Positions 48,742 through 57,612 of a stretch of 64,000 bases of DNA are shown here, in pieces. The translations under genes and the position numbers were made by a program. The notes under the pieces were generated by a model. That model saw only the letters and a program-made list of their open reading frames with translations. It had not been told where the DNA came from and did no database searches. The DNA lies in contig JBPCNO010000047.1 in NCBI GenBank assembly GCA_051001135.1, positions 1 through 64,000 on the forward strand, read 5' to 3'. Source of the stretch: CAWHMN01 sp051001135 (lineage in GTDB: Bacteria; Acidobacteriota; Terriglobia; Terriglobales; Acidobacteriaceae). Numbering within the stretch: position 1 is the stretch's first letter; every line of letters starts with the position of its first letter.

Positions 48742-49305
48742 ATGGAAACGAAACCGAGTGCATTTCTACTGCGGGCCGCGGAAGCCGCGCGCGCGGCGGA
48801 CCATGTTTTCCCGGAGCATGCTGCCTGCGAAGCGGCGCTGGAAGCGAACTGGGGGCAGTCGCGGCTCGCGATCGAGGGCAACAATCTGTTCGGGCAAAAG
48901 CAGGCGCATCCACCGCTTGCGGGCACCGGCACGCTGGAGATAGTGACGCGCGAGTACCTGCGGGGCGAGTGGGTGATGGTTCCGGCGCACTGGGTCAAAT
49001 TCGCGAACTGGGCTGAGTGCTTCCAGGCACGCATGGCGGTGCTCGAGCGCCTACGCCATGCATATCCCAAATACGCGCAGGCGCTCGACGCGCATACCGG
49101 CGAAGCATTCGTCGAGGCAGTCTCCCTGCGCTGGTCGACCGATCCGGACCGCGCCGCGAAGGTGTTGAGCATCTATCGCGCCCACTGCGGAGTGTTCAAG
49201 GGACCGGGAGTGGAGAGTTCCGCGCCGGAGGCTCCGGCACTGCAGAGGGCAGCGACGGGAAGCGGGAAGGCGGCGGCCTCCGCGTCAACCGCGACGCTGG
49301 CCTGA
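48742..49305 (+). CDS. Glucosaminidase-domain protein (FlgJ/LytD-like)
   Basis: 187 residues. The lysozyme-like fold motif EAALEANWGQSRLAIEGNNLFG contains the catalytic Glu, followed by LEIVTREYLRGEWVMV and the helix FANWAECFQARMAV. It would cleave peptidoglycan between N-acetylglucosamine and N-acetylmuramic acid. There is no signal peptide, so export needs another route or the protein acts elsewhere. The C-terminal 30 residues are Ala/Ser-rich. FlgJ-like proteins help flagellar rod passage, but motAB is 37 kb away. Confidence 0.78.
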   Translation: METKPSAFLLRAAEAARAADHVFPEHAACEAALEANWGQSRLAIEGNNLFGQKQAHPPLAGTGTLEIVTREYLRGEWVMVPAHWVKFANWAECFQARMAVLERLRHAYPKYAQALDAHTGEAFVEAVSLRWSTDPDRAAKVLSIYRAHCGVFKGPGVESSAPEAPALQRAATGSGKAAASASTATLA

Positions 49306-49329
49306 CGCTGGCCTGAAGGCTGCGAGCGA

Positions 49330-52300
49330 CTACGCTGCGGGCTTCCGCCGGCGCGTGGTCGATTGCTTGTGCTCGGCCATCAGCACCGCCTGCCGAATCG
49401 GCTTCTCGTGCAGCAGCAGTTCGGTCGCCTTCAGATTGGCGTTGGCGTGGAACCAGTCCTGCGTGATGTTGTCATGGATAAGGTTGAGCACAGCCATCAT
49501 CGACATGCCCTGGTGGTGAGCCATCCACTCGCGCACCAGTTTGGGTTCGTGGATGGAGTCCTGATAATCGGCTGCTTCGTAGAAGCCATAGGCGCCGATC
49601 CATCCAAGCTTGGCCATGCGTTCAAGATTGCGCATGGCCGCCCCCTGATCGATGGTGAGCGCGAGGAAGGTGGAGTAGGGCGAGATGACCGGGCCGGCGA
49701 TAGCGTCCCACTTGAGCGCGATCGAAGGCATGCCGAAGGCGAGGTAATGGTAGTGGCCGGCATCATCCTTTTGCGCGTAGCCGCACTCGGAGACACCCCA
49801 TGGGATGCCGCCATGCTCCGAGGCATAGGCGCGTTGGATATGGACGACGCTGTCGAGCGTACGCGTCACCAGGGTGTCGGGATAGGCGCGCATCCATAGC
49901 GCCGGCATCAGGTACTCGAACATGGTGCCGGTCCAGGAGATAAGCGCCGGCCGCCCGTAGGCGACGGTGTGGATGCGGCCCAGCTTGAACCAGCTCTGCT
50001 GCGTAGCTTCGCCCTTGGCCACGGCGATGAAGGCTGCGATCCGCGCCTCGGAGCAGAGCAGGTCATAGCAGGCCTTGTGCAGCTCTTCCTGCTCCACCAT
50101 GTAGCCGATGGAGAGGATCTGCCGCGAGGGTTCGATCAGAAAGGCGAAGTCCATCTCGGCCACACAGCGTTCGGCGTGCGCGGCCAGCTTGCTCAGATCA
50201 CGGGAGAGCGCTTCGAAATTGGCCTGCGCGGCGGGCAGCAAGGTGCGCAGCTTTTCCGCGAGAAAAACCTCAGGAGAATCGCTGACGGAAGTAGTCCAGG
50301 CACGCTGCAGGCGGGTGTCCAGGTCGGCGACCACTGCGGCGAGCGATTCCAGAGGCGCGGTCTCCGCTTCGCGGAAGATGCTTTGCAGCAGGGGAGACTG
50401 GCGCAGTGAGGCGAATTCAGGCTGCAGCCACGGCAGGTAGTCGCGAATAATGTCAGTGAATGCGCGGATGCGGGTCCGGAGTTCGAGCAGCCACCAGGCT
50501 GCCTCGGAAGGCGGCCCAACCGCCGCGTTCTTTGTCCCAGGCTGGCGTGCCCCAGGCTGGAGAAAGACGGGAGATTGTTCGGCCTGCAATGCCCAGGCGA
50601 CCCATGCGTGCAGATCGTCGTCAAGCGGCGGCGGCGTAATGCCGGCCGGCGGAGCGCCCAGGGAAGCGAGCAAGTGGAGATGATCGCGTAGGCCGTTGAA
50701 GATGCGTGACTCGATGAGCGGACAGCGCAGCAGGGCCTCGGTGCCGGAGCGCAGCGTGTAAAACGATGCCGCGAGGTTCCCGCTGTCCACTGACGAGATC
50801 GTGATGGGCCGGATCGGCGCGAGCGTGCGCGTGTCGTACCAGTTGTAGATGTGGCCGTTGCGCTTCTCCAGCCGCTCGTAGGTCGCGAGGCTCTTCTGGG
50901 TGAGGATGGCGAACTCCGGCACCGTCAGATAGCCGAAGATATGCGCGGCCTGACGCGCATTGAGCAAGAGGCCAAAATTCGTAGGCGACACGCGGCCTGC
51001 TTCAAATAGACTCTCCTCCTCCACGTTGTCCGGAATGAGGTAGTTGTGTGCCGCGCCGCCGTATTCGTAGAAGAAGCGCCAGGTGCGCAGCGCCAGCGAA
51101 CGCATGAAGAGATCCTGATCGCGCGTCAGCCGCTTGCGCGCTTCATGCGGGGGCTTGTTGAGCCATGCGGTGATGCCGCTTTCAAATCCCCACAGGATCA
51201 GGATGGGGAGCGCTACCAGAAACGACGACGGACGCACCATGGCCACCACGATGGCAATGACCAGCGTGAACAGCGGGGTGGCACGCAAATAGCGATCGAC
51301 CGGCGTGGTGCGCTCGCTGACCGACTCTGCCTGCGCGGCGGTCTCCCATTCCAGCAGCCGTTGGCCGGTGATGAAGCGGCGCACCAGCGCGCGGATGATG
51401 GCGTCGAGCGTGAGCAGCGTCTGGTGCGGAAGAAACGCCAGGTTGAGCAGCGTAATGATCACGCTTTGCGAAAAGCCGATGACGGCCTCACGCGCCTCGC
51501 CCTTCTGCGGGCTGAAGGCAGCGCGCCCCAGGCCGAAGATGAGCGACAGCAGCGTGGGCACGAAGAGCAGGAAGAGCGTGACCAGGGTCCAGTAGACCGG
51601 TCCGCCGGGAAGCCCCAGCCAGCCCGCGACCAGCAGTATGAGCGTGAACGGCTCGACCAGCGAGCGGCGCAGGTTGTCGAAGATCTTCCAGCGCGAGATG
51701 GTGGAGATGGGGTTCTTGACCGGCCGGCCGCTCTCGTCCGGCACCGTGCCGAACATCCACTGGGCGATCTGCCAGTCCCCGCGTACCCAGCGGTGCTGCC
51801 GCTTGCGGTACGCGCTGTAGTGCGAGGGGTAATCGTCGATCACTTCAATGTCGGTGACCAGACCGGCGCGGGCGTATGCGCCTTCGATCAGGTCATGCGA
51901 CAACAGTGAGTTGCGGGGGAAGCGGCGGTCGAGGACCGCATGCAGTGTGGCCACCTCGAAGATGCCCTTGCCGGTAAAGCTGCCCTCTCCATAGAGATCC
52001 TGATAGGCGTCGGAGATGGCGCGGGTATAGATATCGAAGCCGGTCTGTCCGGAGTAGATGGCGGCCAGGCGTGAGCGCGACGCCGAGTGCACGCTGACCC
52101 CGACCCGCGGCTGCAGAATGCCATAGCCTTCGGTCACGATGCGCGACTCCGGATCGATGACGGCGCGGTTCAACGGGTGCGCCATGGCGCCGATCATGGA
52201 GTGCGCGGTGCCGCGAGGCAGTTGCGTATCCGAATCGAGGGTGATGACATAGCGGACCGACTCCAGGTCTTCCAGGTTGCCGGCCTTCACCGGGAAGCTG

Positions 52301-54039
52301 TCGTAGGCGCCGGTCAGCAGCTTGTTCAAATCCAGGAGTTTGCCGCGTTTGCGCTCCCAGCCCATCCACACGCCCTGGCGCGCGTTGAAGATGCGATGGC
52401 GATGCAGCAGGAAGAAGCCGCCGCCGCCGGGCTTGGCATAGCGCGCATTCAATCCATTCACCAGCGAGACGGCAAGCTCTACCAGCGGATCGGTATCGTT
52501 GGCGCGCGGACGGCTTACGGAATCGGGAAGATCGCTCAGAATGGCGAAGTGGATATGCGCATCCTGGTTGGCGAGATAGCGGACCTCGAGCTCCTCGAAC
52601 AGATCGCGGACCTGGTTCTCCCGCAGCAGCAGTGTGGGCACCGCGACCAGGGTAGTGAACTGCGATGGGATGCCCTTGCTGAAATCCATCTTGGGTAGCG
52701 CATTGGGCTTGAAGAGCGCCGTGACGGTGTTGTTGACCAGGTCTACCGCGCCCTGCGCCGCCGGCAGCAGCAGCAGCAGAAAGGCCACCGTGAGCCCGCC
52801 GAAGATGGAATAGCTGGGAATGAGCGCGGCCACGATGATGCCGATGAGCACCACCGTGAGGATGAGGGCGCCGCCGATATAGAAGTCGTCCGCATTGCGG
52901 TGAACCACCATGCGAACGCGATCGATGAACGGCGGCCGGTAGCCTACGCGCTGGGCCAGTGCAGGGAAGCCTTTGTCGACCAGATAGTAGCCGACGTGGG
53001 CGCGGCGCAGAGCCAGGCGTTCCGGCTGCGCTGGATCACGGGGCCGTTCCGCCAGCCGCAGGGCGGCCTCCGCTACCTCGCTCTCCGAACAATCGGAAGC
53101 GCGGGAGATCTCGGCTACCCGTTCGCGGTAGGCTTCCCGGCTGTCGAAGTCCATGAGTGGATACGCGCCGGAAGGGTCTCTGCGCAGGATCGCGTCGTAG
53201 ACCACGAGGTTTTCGATCATCGCGGGCCAGTTGGCGTAGTTGGCGTCGCGGATGCTTTGAAAGCGCGCCTTGAGCAGCTTGGCGCCGGCGGTGGTGTGCG
53301 AGGCGGGGTCGTCGATGACCGCGCGCGCTTGGGTGAGGATCTCTTCCAGCAGCAGAAACTTGGTCGCCGTGGGAAAGGCCCACAACTCCCGCAAGGTGAG
53401 CGCATCCGTCCGCTGAATCTCCACCAGAAAGGCTTCGGCGGCGTTGGCCCACCAGGTGGAAGACGAGGCCTGCAGATAGGCATTGGCGACGGTAATGACG
53501 CGCGGCTCATCCCCGGCGCGTTCGTGAATGACCGAAGGCAGCTTGGCCAGCCGCCTGCGAATGGATTTGATCTCCGTGAGCACGGCCTGCAGCAGCCGCG
53601 GATTCTCCCGCAGCTCCAGCAGTGGATCGAGCGGCTCGCCCGGCTTGTAGGTAGGCATGGGACGCCGGTCGAGCTCCTGAAATACCTGGTCGAAGGCGCT
53701 CTGGGTCGCCGCTATGCGGGGAGAGAATAGGTCCGCGTCGGGGTGATTGTGAGCGATCTCCCAGGTGGGCGCAACGCTCCGTGCATAGTGGCGCACCGGC
53801 TCCAGCGGCACCGGCTCCGGTTCTGGCTCCAGTTCTGGCTCCGGTTCTGGTTCTAGCTCCGGTTCTGGTTCTAGCTCTGGCTCGTGGCGAAGGGGAACGG
53901 CAGCCGGCGCTGCGGCTTCAGGCACATCGGTCTGCTCGATGGCGGCAGCGTCATCGGGACTGAAATGGGGCGCGTCCTCCCGCTTCGGAGATTCGGGGTT
54001 GGCGGAGGTCCCGGGGTTCACCGGCAGGTCAGGGTTCAT
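49330..54039 (-). CDS. NdvB-like glucan synthase/glycoamylase-domain membrane protein
   Basis: 1569 residues. An N-terminal disordered stretch (Glu/Pro repeat) is followed by a cytoplasmic region, membrane helices around 395-440 and a GT84-type glycosyltransferase domain with the acidic LDSDTQLPRGTAHSMIGAM and the RQHRWVRGDWQIAQW motif. More membrane helices follow, then a glycoamylase-like domain (about 1030-1500; SWTGTMFEYLMPALWM, EHGGIPWGVSECGYA, WMAHHQGMSMMAVLNLIHD). Full NdvB/ChvB proteins (about 2800 residues) continue with a GH94 phosphorylase part; this one stops at that border. It probably makes beta-1,2-glucan-like chains. Its ATG overlaps the stop of the ABC exporter (54036-54039). 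Confidence 0.8.
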   Translation of the reverse strand: MNPDLPVNPGTSANPESPKREDAPHFSPDDAAAIEQTDVPEAAAPAAVPLRHEPELEPEPELEPEPEPELEPEPEPVPLEPVRHYARSVAPTWEIAHNHPDADLFSPRIAATQSAFDQVFQELDRRPMPTYKPGEPLDPLLELRENPRLLQAVLTEIKSIRRRLAKLPSVIHERAGDEPRVITVANAYLQASSSTWWANAAEAFLVEIQRTDALTLRELWAFPTATKFLLLEEILTQARAVIDDPASHTTAGAKLLKARFQSIRDANYANWPAMIENLVVYDAILRRDPSGAYPLMDFDSREAYRERVAEISRASDCSESEVAEAALRLAERPRDPAQPERLALRRAHVGYYLVDKGFPALAQRVGYRPPFIDRVRMVVHRNADDFYIGGALILTVVLIGIIVAALIPSYSIFGGLTVAFLLLLLPAAQGAVDLVNNTVTALFKPNALPKMDFSKGIPSQFTTLVAVPTLLLRENQVRDLFEELEVRYLANQDAHIHFAILSDLPDSVSRPRANDTDPLVELAVSLVNGLNARYAKPGGGGFFLLHRHRIFNARQGVWMGWERKRGKLLDLNKLLTGAYDSFPVKAGNLEDLESVRYVITLDSDTQLPRGTAHSMIGAMAHPLNRAVIDPESRIVTEGYGILQPRVGVSVHSASRSRLAAIYSGQTGFDIYTRAISDAYQDLYGEGSFTGKGIFEVATLHAVLDRRFPRNSLLSHDLIEGAYARAGLVTDIEVIDDYPSHYSAYRKRQHRWVRGDWQIAQWMFGTVPDESGRPVKNPISTISRWKIFDNLRRSLVEPFTLILLVAGWLGLPGGPVYWTLVTLFLLFVPTLLSLIFGLGRAAFSPQKGEAREAVIGFSQSVIITLLNLAFLPHQTLLTLDAIIRALVRRFITGQRLLEWETAAQAESVSERTTPVDRYLRATPLFTLVIAIVVAMVRPSSFLVALPILILWGFESGITAWLNKPPHEARKRLTRDQDLFMRSLALRTWRFFYEYGGAAHNYLIPDNVEEESLFEAGRVSPTNFGLLLNARQAAHIFGYLTVPEFAILTQKSLATYERLEKRNGHIYNWYDTRTLAPIRPITISSVDSGNLAASFYTLRSGTEALLRCPLIESRIFNGLRDHLHLLASLGAPPAGITPPPLDDDLHAWVAWALQAEQSPVFLQPGARQPGTKNAAVGPPSEAAWWLLELRTRIRAFTDIIRDYLPWLQPEFASLRQSPLLQSIFREAETAPLESLAAVVADLDTRLQRAWTTSVSDSPEVFLAEKLRTLLPAAQANFEALSRDLSKLAAHAERCVAEMDFAFLIEPSRQILSIGYMVEQEELHKACYDLLCSEARIAAFIAVAKGEATQQSWFKLGRIHTVAYGRPALISWTGTMFEYLMPALWMRAYPDTLVTRTLDSVVHIQRAYASEHGGIPWGVSECGYAQKDDAGHYHYLAFGMPSIALKWDAIAGPVISPYSTFLALTIDQGAAMRNLERMAKLGWIGAYGFYEAADYQDSIHEPKLVREWMAHHQGMSMMAVLNLIHDNITQDWFHANANLKATELLLHEKPIRQAVLMAEHKQSTTRRRKPAA
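53801..53883 (-). repeat. In-gene Glu-Pro repeat tract
   Basis: An 83-base purine/pyrimidine-skewed tract of GAACCAGAG-type units encodes alternating Glu-Pro-Glu-Leu (ELEPEPEPELEPEPEP) near the N-terminus of the NdvB-like protein. Unit lengths are multiples of six, so slippage keeps the frame. Such tracts are flexible linkers; length may vary between strains. Confidence 0.7.
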
Positions 54040-55862
54040 CGGTAGCTCGCCGCCTGCATCTCAAACATGCTCGCATACCTGCCGCCCAGCGCCATGAGAG
54101 TCGCATGGGAGCCCTCTTCGACCAGCCTGCCGCCTTCGAGCACGACGATGCGATCCGCCATGCGCACAGTGGAGAAGCGATGCGAGATCAGCAATGCCAT
54201 CTTGCCCTCCGTCAGCTCCGCGAAACGTTCGAAGACTTCAAGTTCGCTGCGCGCGTCAAGCGCCGCCGTCGGCTCGTCCAGGATGAGCAACTGTGCGTCG
54301 CGAAGGTAGGCGCGCGCGAGAGCCACCCGTTGCCACTCGCCGCCGGAGAGCTCGATGCCGCCTTCAAAGCGGCGTCCGAGCATCTGGTCGTACCTGCCCG
54401 GCAGCTTGGCAATCACACTGGCGGCCAGGCTCTGTTCCGCCGAGTGGACGATCTCCGCTTGACTATGTTCGCGCTCTACCCGGCCGACGCCGATATTATC
54501 GCGCGCCGTCATCTCGTAACGCATGAAGTCCTGGAAGATGACCCCCATCTCGTGGTGCAGGTCGTCCATGTCGTAATCTCGCAGGTCCACGCCGTCCAGC
54601 AGGATCTCCCCTTCGGTCGGGTCATACAGCCGCGTGATGAGCTTGACCACGGTCGTCTTGCCTTGGCCATTCTCTCCGATCAGGGCGATGCGTTCCCCGG
54701 GCCGGAGATGGAAGTTGAAGTTGCGCAGTACCCGCCGCTCCGTGCCGGGATACGCGAAGGAGACATTGCGGAATTCAAAGCCGCTGCGAATGGGGCGGGG
54801 AATCCGCAGGGCGTTGGGCCGGTTCTCGACCGTCGGCTTCATCTCGAAGAAGGCCAGCAGGTCGGTGAGGAAGAGCGCCTGGTCGGCGATACCGGAGGCA
54901 GTGGAGAAGACCTGCTGCAGATTCGAGCTCGCCTGGATGATGGCGCTGGTGAGCAGGTAGAACTCACCGATGTTGCGGTAGCTTCCGCTCAGTGCGCGCC
55001 AGATGACGAAGGCATATGCGCCGTAATATCCGAGCGTGGCGATGATGCCCAGCAGTCCACCGGCAATCAGCTTGCGCCGTGACAGCGCAACGTTCTCGGT
55101 GTAAATCTCTTTGGACAAAAAGGTGAAGCGATTGGTGAAGAAATCGCTCAGGTTGAAGAGCTTGAGTTCCTTTGCGCCCTCGCGGCTCCCGGCGACCTGC
55201 CGCAGATAGTCCATCTGCCGCTTGGCCGGCGTCTGGCGGAAGTTCTTGGCATAGCCCAGGAAGGCGAAATGCGTCTCGCCCAGGAAGGTGGGCAGCACGC
55301 CCAGGGCGAGCAGCAGCACCAGCCAGGGCGAATACCAGAGCAGGACGCCGGTCCAGATGATGGTCGTGATGCTCTGCTGCAGCAGCCGTCCCATCTGCTG
55401 AATCATGGCCAGCCGGTCGGTCGCCTGCACCCGTGCCCGCTCCAGGCGGTCGTAGAAGACGGGATCCTCGTAGGTGGTCAGGTCGAGCTGCGCCGCCTGC
55501 CGCATCACCCGGACGCTTACGAAGTGTGTGTAGCGGTCGGCCAGCAGGCTGTCGGAGTAGTCGATACCGCGGGTCAGCAGGCCGGCGAAGACGTTCAAGG
55601 CAGCTTCCAGACCGACCATCCACCAGAAGTAGGGCCGGATGCCCTGGTGGCTGAAGACGCGCTGGACACCGTTGATGATCCAGGCCGCGACCAGCGAGAT
55701 GGCCGTGGGCAGGGCCGCGACGACGATCCGCAGCAGGATGCCCCAGGTGACGACGGCGCGTCCGGATTCCCACAGAATTCCGAGCACGGGTGGCACATTG
55801 CGCAGAGCCTCGAGACGCTCGCGCCATGCGCTGGTGGTAGAGCCTGGCTGACTGGATTCCAT
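54036..55862 (-). CDS. ABC exporter (NdvA/ChvA-like permease-ATPase fusion)
   Basis: 608 residues: six membrane helices in the first 330, then an ATPase domain with Walker A at about 396 (GENGQGKTT), signature LSGGEWQRVALARAYL and Walker B LLILDEPTAALD, and the switch His in LISHRFSTVRMAD. It is a half-transporter of the exporter class. Its stop overlaps the start of the NdvB-like gene by ATGA; the same pair (exporter plus synthase) is found as ndvA/ndvB for cyclic beta-glucan in rhizobia. It would therefore move the product of the downstream synthase. Start at 55862 (MESSQPGSTTSAWRERL) was preferred over a longer frame that overlaps the divergent MFS gene promoter. Confidence 0.85.
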   Translation of the reverse strand: MESSQPGSTTSAWRERLEALRNVPPVLGILWESGRAVVTWGILLRIVVAALPTAISLVAAWIINGVQRVFSHQGIRPYFWWMVGLEAALNVFAGLLTRGIDYSDSLLADRYTHFVSVRVMRQAAQLDLTTYEDPVFYDRLERARVQATDRLAMIQQMGRLLQQSITTIIWTGVLLWYSPWLVLLLALGVLPTFLGETHFAFLGYAKNFRQTPAKRQMDYLRQVAGSREGAKELKLFNLSDFFTNRFTFLSKEIYTENVALSRRKLIAGGLLGIIATLGYYGAYAFVIWRALSGSYRNIGEFYLLTSAIIQASSNLQQVFSTASGIADQALFLTDLLAFFEMKPTVENRPNALRIPRPIRSGFEFRNVSFAYPGTERRVLRNFNFHLRPGERIALIGENGQGKTTVVKLITRLYDPTEGEILLDGVDLRDYDMDDLHHEMGVIFQDFMRYEMTARDNIGVGRVEREHSQAEIVHSAEQSLAASVIAKLPGRYDQMLGRRFEGGIELSGGEWQRVALARAYLRDAQLLILDEPTAALDARSELEVFERFAELTEGKMALLISHRFSTVRMADRIVVLEGGRLVEEGSHATLMALGGRYASMFEMQAASYR

Positions 55863-56017
55863 GTTGGCAGAGAAAGGCAGGCCTACGTACTGCCCTGCAT
55901 GCCGCACACTACTCCCATTGAAAGTTGGAGATGTGATGCGCAAGGCGCTGCTCGCGTTGGCCCCGCTCGATCGGAGGCTGCACCTGCCGCCGTACCTGCC
56001 GCATCTAGCAATCATCT

Positions 56018-57282
56018 ATGGATCTCGAGCAACGACGCCAACGGCTGATTCCGCTGCTGGGTCTGGCCTGCGGTGTCACCGTGTCCAGCCTCTACTTCAA
56101 TCAGCCGCTGCTGCTGGAGATGAGCCGGAGCCTGCACGTGCCGGCAGCGCGGATGAGTCACGTCGCTGTGGCGACCCAGGTAGGCTACGCCATTGGCCTG
56201 CTCTTCTTCGTGCCGCTTGGCGATGTGCTGGAGCGCCGAGGGCTCATTCAGAAGATGGTCTGGTGCGTCATCGCCTCGCTGCTCGCCGCCGCGGCCGCGC
56301 CCTCACTGGTTTGGCTGGTCCTCGCCAGCATCATCATCGGGCTATCCGCATCGGTGACGCACGTCATGTTGCCGATTGCGCCGGAGGTGGCTACCCCGGA
56401 AAACTCCGGCCGCGCTGTAGGCTCGGTGATGACCGGTCTGCTGCTGGGCATCCTGCTGAGCAGGACCTTCTCCGGCTGGATCGGCGACTGGCTCAACTGG
56501 AGGGCGGTCTTCCTGATCTCCGCCGTGGTGTGTCTCGGGCTGCTGGTCCTGCTCCGTCGCGCGATGCCGCCGCTGCCATTGAAGACCCCGGTTGCCTATG
56601 GTCAGGCGCTGCGATCTCTGTGGACGCTGACCCGGACGCAGCCGCTGCTGCGAGAATCGGCGGTGGTCGGAGGGTGTTTGGCGCCTTCAGCGCCTTCTGG
56701 ACGACGCTGGTATTCCTGCTGGGCTCGCCCCACTACCGGCTAGGTGCGGGCATCGCCGGGAGCTTTGGCGTGCTGGGGGCAATCGGAGCCTCGGTGGCGC
56801 CCATCGCCGGGCGCCTGTCGGACCGTCACGGATCGAGGTGGGTGATCTCAGGTGCGCTCGGTCTCCTGATCGCTTCCTTTGGGGTGGTGTGGGCGGCGGG
56901 CTACCACATGGCGGGGCTCATCATCGGCGTGCTGATGATGGATGCGGGCGCGCAGGCGAGCCAGGTGGGCAACCAGACGCGCATCTTCTCGCTGGCGCAT
57001 TTTCCCGGAACCGCCTACAACGCGCGCAGCCGGATCAATACCGTCTATATGACCGTATACTTCACCTTCGGCGCGATCGGCTCTCTGCTTTCGGCGTATG
57101 CGTGGGAGCGTTGGGAGTGGCCGGGAGTGTGCGTGCTGGCGCTCGGTATGCTTGCATTGGCGGCGTTGCGACACAGTACCGGAACCCGCCGCTTGCCGGG
57201 TGACCTGGCGGGCAAGCTGCCGATCGGTCTGCCTGAAGCCGATATCGACGAGGCCTTTCGCGAAGAGGCCGTCGGTAGCTGA
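56018..57282 (+). pseudogene. MFS transporter, frameshifted
   Basis: Two frames form one major-facilitator protein. The first (from ATG 56018) has MDLEQRRQRLIPLLGLACGV, the RXGRR-like loop GDVLERRGLIQK and helices up to ESAVVGG; the second continues FGAFSAFWTTLVFLLGSPHY to the stop at 57282. Adding one base in the GGG at 56672-56674 gives 1266 bases and a 421-residue protein with about 12 helices. The sequence resembles YnfM/SotB-type drug exporters. As it stands the gene is broken, or the reference lacks one G. It is divergent from the ABC exporter. Confidence 0.75.
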
Positions 57283-57612
57283 GACTGGCGAGAGGGACAA
57301 TCAGATCGCGGCCTTCGCCGAGGCGGTCGCAATGCTACCTGCGGTAACTCGCGAGTGTTACTTTGTGTTGGCTCGTTGAGCGCTCCGCATGCATTCCTTC
57401 ACAGAAACCATGACTCTTAGGTTGTAGAATCCGTCCCTGTAAGGATGTATTCGCCGGGTATCTGACGGCGTCCTCAGGAAATGAGTCACTCGAGGACGAG
57501 ACGCACCCGAATCCATGGTCGCAGAGGGCCAGCTTTTCACGTGGCGACCAGGGATCGAGGCGCGCTCGCCACGGCACCAGTTCGAATTTCAGGGCTTTGT
57601 GAGGTCTCACGC
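57283..57612. other. Intergenic gap before the giant ASH-repeat gene
   Basis: 330 bases. No gene is supported; the in-frame extension upstream of ATG 57613 (to 57481) lacks signal-peptide character. Short inverted repeats such as CTGCGGTAACTCGCGAG and a GACGGCGTC stem occur, none followed by a T-run. GTGAGGTC a few bases before 57613 is a possible ribosome-binding site. Confidence 0.4.

Noticed and set aside
53801..53883. Repeat tract considered as a CRISPR-like or minisatellite locus
   Set aside because: It is fully inside a coding frame and encodes an acidic Glu-Pro linker; units are too short and irregular for CRISPR.
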